Assembly: GCA_035254305.1 (NCBI GenBank) | Contig: DATFAS010000117.1 | Coordinates: 1-32,617 of the forward strand | Direction of reading: 5' to 3' | DNA length: 32,617 nucleotides | DNA from: DATFAS01 sp035254305 | Lineage (GTDB): Bacteria; Bacillota; Bacilli; Aneurinibacillales; RAOX-1 | In this document: one piece after another, positions 15,291 to 21,660 of the stretch | Layout of the letters: every line of letters starts with the position of its first letter | Position numbering within the stretch: position 1 is the first letter of the stretch | Made by a program: the position numbers and the translations under genes | The notes under the pieces: model-generated | Database searches by the model: none | Told to the model about the DNA's origin: nothing | The model's input: only the letters and a program-made list of their open reading frames with translations

Positions 15291-15647
15291 TTATAACCGG
15301 TTCGACCTCATTAATGAATAATACCGGCCATCGACCATCCGAACACCAAATTCCACACAATAGGTTCTGCCTTCTTCAATTCCGAATAGCAGCCACTCTG
15401 TAGCTTGATAATTAATATGAAAATCAACATAATGATCTAGTCCATCAAGCTTGATGTCCCTATCTGTAATATCGTACAGTCGAATAACAAAAGGCAATTC
15501 CGCGATTGGAATATTAAAGCGTTCCTCAATAAGTGCTTTCACCTTGTCTGTTAATTCCCAGTGAGCACGTAACGTATCCGCATTTTTCCATACAATACGT
15601 ATACTCGGGCCGTCTGCATCAAGTGAAGGCTTCGGCTTTAATTTCAT
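15291..15647 (-). CDS. DUF4912 domain protein
   Basis: This 118-aa protein consists of a single DUF4912 domain. It has the opening IRIVWKNADTLRAHWELTD, then PFVIRLYDITDRDI and the end block YCVEFGVRMVDGRYYSLMRSN. The domain is found across Firmicutes and cyanobacteria with no known biochemical role; a lectin-like or binding fold has been suggested only by structure-like patterns, so no function is given. ATG at 15647 lacks a well-spaced ribosome binding site; AAAGGGA is 12 nt away. Upstream CTG or ATT codons in frame are possible starts. A terminator follows the stop. Confidence 0.72.
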   Translation of the reverse strand: MKLKPKPSLDADGPSIRIVWKNADTLRAHWELTDKVKALIEERFNIPIAELPFVIRLYDITDRDIKLDGLDHYVDFHINYQATEWLLFGIEEGRTYCVEFGVRMVDGRYYSLMRSNRL

Positions 15648-15728
15648 TCGCTCAATCAGTCCCTTTCTTTAGATCAAATATTCAATCTTATAATTAAAAA
15701 TATTATACCATCATCTTTATCAAATGGA

Positions 15729-15759
15729 AAGAACCAAGGGTCTTCAATCCTTGGTTCTT
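15729..15759 (-). terminator. Hairpin overlapping the stop of the secreted protein gene
   Basis: AAGAACCAAGG (15729-15739) pairs with CCTTGGTTCTT (15749-15759). It includes part of the stop codon at 15758-15760. The following T run is weak on the minus strand. Confidence 0.7.
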
Positions 15760-16399
15760 ATTCATTGGCTTTAATAATGGTTTGACCTACTTTAAGGAAA
15801 TCATTCTCTGATTTTCTTTTCATTAGAAATTGAACCTTATAGTTCCCGGCATTTTCGAAAGAGATCTCATCAAGTGTAAAAATACCAACAAATCCGGGTC
15901 CCTTCTCTTCTGTATTGATTGTATTAACCTTGGTACTATAGATCTCTTTATTATATGGATCAAGAACATCAATCCTATACTCTAGTGCATCTGTGACAGG
16001 AGCATTGTCAACTACATAGTAAATATGCGGAGCAATTGATTGGCCTACGGTCACTGCAGAGAATGGATCAATTGAAAATTGGTTTCCATCATTATTCACC
16101 CTTGCCCCTTCGGAGACGACTAAATTCACATTAGGTTTAATTAACTCAACCGTTCCTGAATCGAGCTGCTGGACAAATGCACCAACTGTATCACCAAAGG
16201 CCTTTAGCGGAACCACTGTGCGATTATTCATCAAAAAATTTGGGACACTAGGATCATATATATATTGATTACCCATTTGTACAATTACCTTATTTCCATT
16301 ATTATCACGTCCATAAAAATCTTCGTCAGTGGAGGCATAAGCCGAAGAAGCCCCCAGAAGGAAGGCAGATGAGATAAGTATGCTAACTTTGCGCTTCAT
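15758..16399 (-). CDS. Secreted protein with copper-amine-oxidase N-like domain
   Basis: A typical signal peptide begins MKRKVSILISSAFLLGASSAYAS, with cleavage likely after AYA near residue 22. Then the segment MNNRTVVPLKAFGDTVGAFVQQLDSGTVELIKPN fits the copper amine oxidase N-like (stalk) domain. That domain occurs in many secreted Bacillales proteins and is not an oxidase by itself. The remaining 110 residues are strand-rich and could form a beta-sandwich; the last block KYKVQFLMKRKSENDF-like region is of unknown family. The product is 213 aa, exported and probably cell-wall or medium associated. GGGGGAT precedes ATG at 16399. The gene lies between terminators, so it is likely single. Confidence 0.75.
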   Translation of the reverse strand: MKRKVSILISSAFLLGASSAYASTDEDFYGRDNNGNKVIVQMGNQYIYDPSVPNFLMNNRTVVPLKAFGDTVGAFVQQLDSGTVELIKPNVNLVVSEGARVNNDGNQFSIDPFSAVTVGQSIAPHIYYVVDNAPVTDALEYRIDVLDPYNKEIYSTKVNTINTEEKGPGFVGIFTLDEISFENAGNYKVQFLMKRKSENDFLKVGQTIIKANE

Positions 16400-16470
16400 T
16401 GGAATCCCCCGATTTCTTTTCTCATCTGTTTATACGCTTCAGAATGACAATAGTTTTGCCTCTCAAAAAG

Positions 16471-16494
16471 AAAAAAAGACGGCCATCCGTCTTT
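16471..16494 (-). terminator. Intrinsic terminator of the 54-aa gene
   Basis: AAAGACGG (16475-16482) pairs with CCGTCTTT (16487-16494), loop CCAT, and is followed by seven T on the minus strand. Its presence right behind the small ORF supports that ORF as expressed. Confidence 0.85.
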
Positions 16495-16500
16495 AAGCTT

Positions 16501-16665
16501 TCACCATAAATAGCGTACACCAAATTTTCCATTCTTTAGTTGAATAATTTCAACCTCTTTTGGGCTTTGATAACCATAAATCCACCAATCCTCTTCCATT
16601 CGTTTGGCCAGGCATCCCGCTTGAAATTTGGAATCAAATATTCTTGACCAATAAATCCATTTCAT
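16501..16665 (-). CDS. Small tryptophan-rich protein, 54 aa
   Basis: This short frame begins MKWIYWSRIFDSKFQAG and ends GKFGVRYLW. It has five tryptophans, a basic-aromatic N-terminus and a middle strand pair. No membrane segment is obvious. The ribosome binding site AGGGGA lies 8 nt before ATG at 16665. A strong intrinsic terminator follows 6 nt after the stop. Together these make a complete small transcription unit. I do not recognise a family. It is below usual length cut-offs and may be missed by automatic callers. Confidence 0.7.
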   Translation of the reverse strand: MKWIYWSRIFDSKFQAGCLAKRMEEDWWIYGYQSPKEVEIIQLKNGKFGVRYLW

Positions 16666-16747
16666 TCTAGAAAATCCCCTTCATTGATTTTCATGTGACG
16701 ACAAAAACTAAGACCATTAAGTCATTTAAACCCAAAGGATGATCACT

Positions 16748-17221
16748 ATGCTATTCCAGACATGGATCAAGCGTTTTCTACCCAACCGCACATTTACACA
16801 GAACTTTCAAATATCCCATCAATTCCATGGGATTATTGAGAATCAGATTGAAGAAACCTATATCATTCAACCCATTTCAGACTTAGGCCTACAAACATTA
16901 CTCGATGGAATTCAAATAAGTGATCAATCCCTTCATCTTAAATCAAGGATAGATGTGTATTCGGACTCAATCAAGGTTTCATTAAAAGTGATTGATCCAA
17001 TCGATGCTCAAAAAGTTCTAAACGAAGTGAAAATTACTTTAGTCAGACACCTGTTAAATTTTGAGAAGCGCTTTTATTCCAGCCCTGTTGTCCAATACGT
17101 AGAGAAGTTCTGTCAACAATGTACCTACAATAAATCGAAACCCTTAAATCAATGTATTGCTAATTGTAGGTTTCAACCTAAAAAACAGGATCGAAAAGAA
17201 GCTATGATTGTTAAGCCCTAA
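16748..17221 (+). CDS. Protein of unknown function with C-terminal cysteine cluster
   Basis: This 157-aa protein is of no family I know. The N-terminal 115 residues are mixed strand and helix. The C-terminal part carries four cysteines in the pattern C-x2-C-x11-C-x3-C (FCQQCTYNKSKPLNQCIANC), which could bind zinc or form disulfides. The first ATG of the frame (16739) directly abuts AAAGGA; ATG at 16748, 9 nt after it, is the better start. The gene lies divergent from the 54-aa gene and converges on pgpA, with no clear terminator between. Confidence 0.65.
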   Translation: MLFQTWIKRFLPNRTFTQNFQISHQFHGIIENQIEETYIIQPISDLGLQTLLDGIQISDQSLHLKSRIDVYSDSIKVSLKVIDPIDAQKVLNEVKITLVRHLLNFEKRFYSSPVVQYVEKFCQQCTYNKSKPLNQCIANCRFQPKKQDRKEAMIVKP

Positions 17222-17269
17222 CTCCCCTTTTTATTTTCTTCCAAATAAAGGGTAGATATCCATTAAAAA

Positions 17270-17824
17270 TTAGGGCTTCTTCTTTCCACCCTCACCCTTA
17301 TGTTTTCTTTTTTCTATTTCTGCTTCTTCTTGGTCACGAAGGCGATGGGCCATACGACTTGATGCCGAAGAGGCAATACTCGCCACTAAATCATCCAAAA
17401 AGGTATGAATTCCATTACCACGTTTTGTATCTAACTTTTTAATAATACCGACTTTCTGTTTATCCAAATGACCAAAGGTTGTAACGGCAATACTTCCATA
17501 GCCAAATACCGACCCAAGGGCTAATGTTTCATCACACCCAAATAGCCCCTCATCCACCTCTATTATGGTCTGCAAAGGTTCACTGAGTAATTTTTTTTCA
17601 GCCAATATGTCTAATTCAGTCCCCACTAGAAGGGCATGTTGAATTTCTCTTTTTTCTAGTACCGCATAAACACTTTCAATACAATTTTCCATCTTTAAGC
17701 CTACATGGTAAGGAGCTTGCATGAGGTAGACAACCTCAGCAATATCCTCAATAGTGACTCCACGATCTGCAAGTCTCCTAAGAGCAGCTGCTTTCACCTC
17801 TTTACTGTGAACCTGTTTCCTCAC
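17270..17824 (-). CDS. Phosphatidylglycerophosphatase A-family protein (YutG-like)
   Basis: This 184-aa protein matches the PgpA superfamily as found in B. subtilis YutG. The conserved block runs VDEGLFGCDETLALGSVFGYGSIAVTTFG, then KLDTKRGNGIHTFLDDLVASIASSASSRMAH. Escherichia coli PgpA dephosphorylates phosphatidylglycerophosphate, but YutG-type proteins lack its full membrane topology, and the activity of this group is less certain. No strong membrane segment is seen. The extreme C-terminus is lysine-rich (EKRKHKGEGGKKKP). GTG at 17824 follows GGGGAG by about 10 nt. The phospholipid role is inferred from family membership. Confidence 0.8.
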   Translation of the reverse strand: MRKQVHSKEVKAAALRRLADRGVTIEDIAEVVYLMQAPYHVGLKMENCIESVYAVLEKREIQHALLVGTELDILAEKKLLSEPLQTIIEVDEGLFGCDETLALGSVFGYGSIAVTTFGHLDKQKVGIIKKLDTKRGNGIHTFLDDLVASIASSASSRMAHRLRDQEEAEIEKRKHKGEGGKKKP

Positions 17825-18005
17825 TTAAAGATTTCTCCCCTCTTCATTCAAATCACCTTGAGATTATATGTATATTCTTCTTAAATGATAGTTATTCTTC
17901 ATCATACTTTTTGGCACATCACTCATATGAATAGGAAAAGACAAACAATAAATGTTAGAATAAAAAGGGGTAACCTCACTCGTTGTATCAATTGGAGGAT
18001 AAAAC

Positions 18006-18482
18006 ATGGACCATTCACCAAACCTTCTTATTCAGGAAGAAATAATGATAAAAAGAATAAGTACAGATAAAGAAAAAGAAGAGGCTCAATCTGTAAGGAC
18101 AAATGTTTTTGTAGAGGAGCAAAAGGTTCCACGAAAACTAGAAACGGATGAACTTGACGAAGCACCTTCCACCATTCATTTTGTTGGGTATTACAAGGGG
18201 CAACCAGTGGGAGCTGCAAGGTTACGTCTCTATCAGGACAAAATTGGTAAAATTGAGCGTGTAGCCATCCTCTCTCCCGTACGAGGAATAGGACTAGGTG
18301 CTTTTCTAATGAAAAGGATAGAGGAAGAGGCAAAATTACAAGGATTCCACAAGTTAAAGCTTAACGCCCAACTTCATGCTGCTCCCTTTTATACTAAATT
18401 GGGATATCGGGCTTATGGGGATATATTTATGGATGCAGATATTGAGCATATTGCGATGGAAAAAGAGCTAGACATTATCTAG
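18006..18482 (+). CDS. GNAT-family N-acetyltransferase (YjcF-like)
   Basis: A 158-aa GNAT acetyltransferase. The acetyl-CoA loop appears as SPVRGIGLGAFLMKRI, preceded by IGKIERVAIL and followed by LNAQLHAAPFYTKLGYRAYG. The pattern VRTNVFVEEQKVPRKLETDELDE near the N-terminus is typical of the YjcF/ElaA-like branch. The acceptor is unknown. GGAGG lies 7 nt before ATG at 18006; the core domain begins at ATG 18045, so a 13-residue extension exists and the later start is possible. The gene overlaps the convergent PHP gene by 8 bp, and both stops lie in one hairpin. Confidence 0.85.
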   Translation: MDHSPNLLIQEEIMIKRISTDKEKEEAQSVRTNVFVEEQKVPRKLETDELDEAPSTIHFVGYYKGQPVGAARLRLYQDKIGKIERVAILSPVRGIGLGAFLMKRIEEEAKLQGFHKLKLNAQLHAAPFYTKLGYRAYGDIFMDADIEHIAMEKELDII

Positions 18483-18488
18483 CTCTTT
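18462..18488. terminator. Terminator made from overlapping 3' ends of two convergent genes
   Basis: AAAGAGCTAGA (18462-18472) pairs with TCTAGCTCTTT (18478-18488), loop CATTA. The stop codons of the GNAT gene (plus) and the PHP gene (minus) both lie within it. Confidence 0.8.
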
Positions 18489-19305
18489 CTTTTAACCTTT
18501 GAACAACCTCATAGTCGACCGTACAGGTACCTAAATCACCATGGAAAATTGAACCATTTCTTTCTCCGTGAAAATCTGATCCTGCAGTAATGATTAATTG
18601 GTGTTTTTCTCCAAGTTCGGTAAAATAGGCGACGTCCTCAGGGGTATGATCGGTATGGTTGGCTTCAATTCCAGCAAGCCCATAACCAATTAACCTCTCA
18701 ACCAATGAATTGTCTTGGTATAATCCCGGATGGGCGAGAACAGGAACTCCACCCGCACGAATAACCAAATCAATGGCTTCCTCTGGGCTAATCCTAGGTG
18801 GATTGGCATACGCCTTTCCTTCCTTCCCTAAATAAAATTGAAATGCCTCCTGAAGAGAAGAAACTACACCCTTTTCTATTAGAACCTCTGCAATATGTGG
18901 ACGACCTATATTACCTTCCTCCATTTTTTTCCTTTTAGTTATCTCCTCTAATGAAATATCAATTCCTAACTTTTGAAGGTTTTCAATAATCATTTCATTC
19001 CTACGATTTCGCACATTTCGAAGAGATTTTAATTCTTGGAGAAATACTTCATCTTCAGTATCAACATAATAGCCAAGTACGTGAATTTCTTTTCCATTTG
19101 CTATTGTGCTAATCTCGATCCCTGGTACAATTTCGATTCCGCATTCAATACCCGCGGCAATTGCCTCCTTAATTCCTGCAACCGTATCATGGTCAGTAAT
19201 CCCTAAAGCACTTAGCCCTTTTTCCTTTGCTCTACGTACACTTTCTGCAGGTGCATAGGTTCCATCCGATGCCGTAGTATGAGAATGAAGGTCTACTATT
19301 TTCAT
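18475..19305 (-). CDS. PHP-domain phosphoesterase (COG0613, RNase AM/TrpH-like)
   Basis: This 276-aa protein has a full PHP metal site: VDLHSHTTASDG at the N-terminus, LGITDHDTVAG, IEIVPGIEIST, then VLAHPGLY and TAGSDFHGE near the end. Relatives such as E. coli YciV (RNase AM) hydrolyse 3',5'-nucleoside bisphosphates and trim RNA 5' ends. A similar cytoplasmic role is likely but unproven here. The frame opens at 19335, but GGAGG lies 8 nt before ATG at 19305, which fixes the start. It converges on the GNAT gene with an 8-bp overlap. Its upstream region holds repeat copy C. Confidence 0.88.
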   Translation of the reverse strand: MKIVDLHSHTTASDGTYAPAESVRRAKEKGLSALGITDHDTVAGIKEAIAAGIECGIEIVPGIEISTIANGKEIHVLGYYVDTEDEVFLQELKSLRNVRNRRNEMIIENLQKLGIDISLEEITKRKKMEEGNIGRPHIAEVLIEKGVVSSLQEAFQFYLGKEGKAYANPPRISPEEAIDLVIRAGGVPVLAHPGLYQDNSLVERLIGYGLAGIEANHTDHTPEDVAYFTELGEKHQLIITAGSDFHGERNGSIFHGDLGTCTVDYEVVQRLKERAR

Positions 19306-19457
19306 GTACTTATCCTCCAGAATAATTATTGCCAATGTTATTTACCAAATAAACAGCACTCTTCTATAGGCTAATATATTTTAAGCTTTTGCTTCTTTTA
19401 TGTCACATTCTGACATAAAGATGGATTATCTATGCATAGTTCCTTGTTCCCGAAATA

Positions 19458-19657
19458 AAGAAAACTTGGCTGGCGCCAAGCCTTTAGGCGAAGGTGGCCG
19501 CCTTCCCCTATCTTGACATCAAGGTTTTACCTTCAATTTGATAAAATTAATTTTATCAAATTGAACCCAAAGGGTTGATGTCAAGATAGGGGACTAGTTG
19601 CTCTTATGCGGAGACGGAAAGCAGTTAAAAACTTATACTTTCCTATCCGCTGAAAAA
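19458..19657. repeat. Structured dispersed repeat, copy C, interrupted
   Basis: The left half (19458-19502) matches copy A from AAGAAAACTTGGCTGGCGCC to the second outer arm. The right half begins at TAGTTGCTCTTATGC (19595-19609) and continues through AAAACTTATAC and TATCCGCT. A pair GCGGA (19608-19612) and TCCGC (19646-19650) can form a 3' hairpin. An 88-bp palindromic segment separates the halves. Confidence 0.8.
19505..19592. repeat. 88-bp near-perfect palindrome inserted in repeat copy C
   Basis: Outer arms CCCCTATCTTGACATCAA (19505-19522) and TTGATGTCAAGATAGGGG (19575-19592) are perfect. Inner arms TTCAATTTGATAAAATT (19532-19548) and its complement (19549-19565) are also perfect and have no loop. 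Between them lie GGTTTTACC (19523-19531) and CCCAAAGGG (19566-19574), each able to fold on itself. It has no ORF. It could form a cruciform in DNA or a branched hairpin in RNA. No matching segment exists in copies A and B. Confidence 0.85.
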
Positions 19658-19683
19658 TTCCATTTTTAAAGGGAGGATCCATT

Positions 19684-20007
19684 GTGCATTTGAAGGATAA
19701 GTGGATAACCGGTTTAATGAATTCGTTTTCCTTAATTGACTCGACACTCATTCAGCAAGGCTTCAGACGCTGCGGGAAAGAAGAACAACCTACCTATCAA
19801 TTAACCATTCAGGACAGTGCTTCCTATCGTTCCTATTCACTCAAAATACCTGCTACCGTCCATCTCATTCAAAATGTTGCACGTTTAGGCAAGCCCAATT
19901 TAAGCCCGATACGACATCATGCCTCAGCTGAAATCCCCCCATCCATTCGTTTTGCAGTTGAAAGTAAATTAGCTGAAATTGCAGATTATTTAATGTCACA
20001 GCGATAA
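19684..20007 (+). CDS. Small protein of unknown function, 107 aa
   Basis: I do not recognise this protein. It is basic, with an N-terminal helical stretch (KDKWITGLMNSFSLIDSTLIQQGF), a short strand region (YQLTIQDSASYRSYSLKIPATV) and a helical C-terminus (IRFAVESKLAEIADYLMSQ). It has no membrane segment; there is a single cysteine. GTG at 19684 follows GGGAGGATCC. A hairpin terminator lies 18 nt after the stop. The start lies immediately behind repeat copy C, which might be part of its leader. Confidence 0.68.
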   Translation: MHLKDKWITGLMNSFSLIDSTLIQQGFRRCGKEEQPTYQLTIQDSASYRSYSLKIPATVHLIQNVARLGKPNLSPIRHHASAEIPPSIRFAVESKLAEIADYLMSQR

Positions 20008-20024
20008 GTCCAATTAAAAAACAC

Positions 20025-20049
20025 AAGGTACCTTGCTAAGGTACCTTTT
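20025..20049 (+). terminator. Terminator of the 107-aa gene
   Basis: AAGGTACC (20025-20032) pairs with GGTACCTT (20040-20047), 7-nt loop, then a short T run. It faces the convergent fabI gene. Confidence 0.8.
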
Positions 20050-20071
20050 AAATATTTATAGGCTATCAAAA

Positions 20072-20848
20072 CTAATAGCCTAATATACTATATCCACCAT
20101 CGACATGGATCACTTCACCCGTAATTCCACGCGATAGATGACTCATCAAAAACATAGCCGTATCCCCAACTTCTGATTGGTCTACAGGTCTACCTAGTGG
20201 TGCTTTGTCCTCGATCATTTTCAAGATTTCGTTAAAATCACTAATTCCTTTAGCTGCGAGTGTACGAATAGGGCCTGCAGAAATTGCATTTACCCTGATA
20301 TTATATTTACCAAGATCACGAGCAAGATAACGAACTGATGCATCAAGTGCAGCTTTAGCAATTCCCATAATATTATAGTGAGGAACCACTCTTTCACCAC
20401 CTAAATAGGTCAGAGTTAGAATACTTCCTCCCTCCGTCATTAGGTCCTTCGCAGCTCTCGATACAGCTACTAAAGAATAGGCACTGATATCTTGCGCTAC
20501 TGCGAAACCCTCTCTTGAAGTATTCACAAACTCTCCTTCAAGCTCCTCCTTCTTAGCAAAAGCTATACAGTGAGCTAATCCATGAATGACTCCCACTTCT
20601 TCTTTAATGGTGTTGAAAGCCCGGACTACATCTTCATCACTTGTTACATCACACGAAATTAGAAGGTTTGTTTCTTGATTTAAGGTTTCAGCAAGCTCTT
20701 CCACGTTCTTCTTTAATCGCTCACCTTGGTAAGTAAAAATGAGGTTTGCACCAGCACTATGTAGTGATTGAGCAATTCCCCAAGCAATGCTTCGCTTGTT
20801 GGCAACGCCCATAATAACAAAGTTCTTCCCAGTCAGCAGATTATTCAT
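20072..20848 (-). CDS. fabI: Enoyl-[acyl-carrier-protein] reductase FabI
   Basis: FabI catalyses the last reduction of each fatty-acid elongation cycle. This 258-aa protein begins MNNLLTGKNFVIMGVANKRSIAWGIAQ, with the nucleotide-binding glycine-poor loop typical of FabI. The catalytic pair Y-x6-K is seen in YNIMGIAK, and the substrate-loop block AISAGPIRTLAAKGISDF follows. Length equals B. subtilis FabI. The frame opens at 20911, but AGGAGG lies 6 nt before ATG at 20848. The promoter region is unusual: an extended -10 lies inside the terminator of the upstream 59-aa gene. A FapR operator was looked for and not clearly found. Confidence 0.93.
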   Translation of the reverse strand: MNNLLTGKNFVIMGVANKRSIAWGIAQSLHSAGANLIFTYQGERLKKNVEELAETLNQETNLLISCDVTSDEDVVRAFNTIKEEVGVIHGLAHCIAFAKKEELEGEFVNTSREGFAVAQDISAYSLVAVSRAAKDLMTEGGSILTLTYLGGERVVPHYNIMGIAKAALDASVRYLARDLGKYNIRVNAISAGPIRTLAAKGISDFNEILKMIEDKAPLGRPVDQSEVGDTAMFLMSHLSRGITGEVIHVDGGYSILGY

Positions 20849-20871
20849 AGGCAACCTCCTTTGACATGCAT

Positions 20872-20914
20872 AAAAAAAAACCATGAAGTAGTAATAATTA
20901 TACCACTTCATGGT
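20872..20914 (-). terminator. Terminator of the 59-aa gene, containing a fabI promoter
   Basis: CCATGAAGT (20881-20889) pairs with ACTTCATGG (20905-20913), with further pairing toward the loop, and nine T follow on the minus strand (20872-20880). The stop of the upstream small gene is about 16 nt away. The loop holds TGGTATAAT on the minus strand. Confidence 0.8.
20897..20905 (-). promoter_or_regulatory. Extended -10 element upstream of fabI
   Basis: The minus strand reads TGGTATAAT (-10 hexamer at 20902-20897), the TGnTATAAT form that can work with a weak -35. The -35 region is poor (TTTCCT). The predicted start lies about 40 nt before the fabI ATG. Confidence 0.45.
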
Positions 20915-20929
20915 AAAAAAGGAAATCGA

Positions 20930-21109
20930 TCAGCTATCCTCCTGATCAATTTCGTATGCTTCATTATCATCGGCAGCTGCGTTTAATTCCCCATTCTGAT
21001 CTAGACACGTAATTGTTCGTCCTCGATCCTTCAATTGATCGAAAAGCGGATTTAAGGGTGTTCCCAATAATCTCCGGTTAAGCGGCTCCTGAATATACCA
21101 TTCATCCAT
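20930..21109 (-). CDS. Small acidic protein, 59 aa, upstream of fabI
   Basis: The frame reads MDEWYIQEPLNRRLLG at the start and DDNEAYEIDQEDS at the end. It is soluble, with an acidic C-terminal tail and one cysteine in TITCLDQNGEL. A GGAGG ribosome binding site lies 6 nt before ATG at 21109. A strong terminator follows the stop codon by 16 nt. No homologue comes to mind. These signals support it as a real, independently terminated small gene, below common length cut-offs. It lies between fabI and the 116-aa gene, both on the same strand. Confidence 0.7.
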   Translation of the reverse strand: MDEWYIQEPLNRRLLGTPLNPLFDQLKDRGRTITCLDQNGELNAAADDNEAYEIDQEDS

Positions 21110-21193
21110 ATGAAACCTCCTTAAATACTCGTGGGTACATGTAGTTTCATCGTTTAGGATGTGCTGAGAATGAGGTTTTCAATCCATAGAATG

Positions 21194-21544
21194 TTATTTT
21201 TTCTGTTTTGATTTTCCTTGTTTAGATCCAATAGGTGTTGGTTCAAGTTTTTGGGTGTTGATCCCCTCTACCGTTTGAGCCATTGTTTTAACATTGTTGA
21301 CGATATGATCTACACGTTGTAACAAGGTGTGTAATTCTTGAACTTGGTCAACTATACCTCGATAGTGATCTGCTATTTTTTTAATCCCTTCTTTTCGAAT
21401 TTGGCCTTTTTTCCATGTGTCAAATAACTCAGTTACTGCATTAGGATTATCTTTAATTTTCTGAACTAACTCAGGCTTAGCCTTCACCCATGTAGAAAAA
21501 TCGGGATTAGCACTTAAATAAGCACGGACTTGCTTTTTATTCAC
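21194..21544 (-). CDS. Helical protein of unknown function, 116 aa
   Basis: This protein is predicted to be almost all helix. The N-terminal half (NPDFSTWVKAKPELVQKIKDNPNAVTELFDTWKKG) has a loose resemblance to YlbD-like coat proteins, which I would not rely on. The middle (IVDQVQELHTLLQRVDHIVNNVKTM) has a heptad pattern suited to a coiled coil. The tail is basic (GSKQGKSKQKK). The start is GTG at 21544 with GGAGGTGGC upstream. It lies 117 bp from the HEPN-motif gene on the same strand and could be part of that unit. The function is unknown. Confidence 0.7.
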   Translation of the reverse strand: MNKKQVRAYLSANPDFSTWVKAKPELVQKIKDNPNAVTELFDTWKKGQIRKEGIKKIADHYRGIVDQVQELHTLLQRVDHIVNNVKTMAQTVEGINTQKLEPTPIGSKQGKSKQKK

Positions 21545-21660
21545 AGAAAGCCACCTCCATCTAGGTTTTGTTACTATAGTACGTTTCTATAGGTGAAGGT
21601 GGCATTCTTGGAGTAAAAATTAGCGCCTATTTTTTACCGCGAAGGAAAGTTTAAGATTGG

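Noticed and set aside
20872..20914. FapR operator at fabI
   Set aside because: The dyad does not match the FapR consensus as I know it (TTAGTACC-type halves), so I only describe it as a palindrome with a promoter element.
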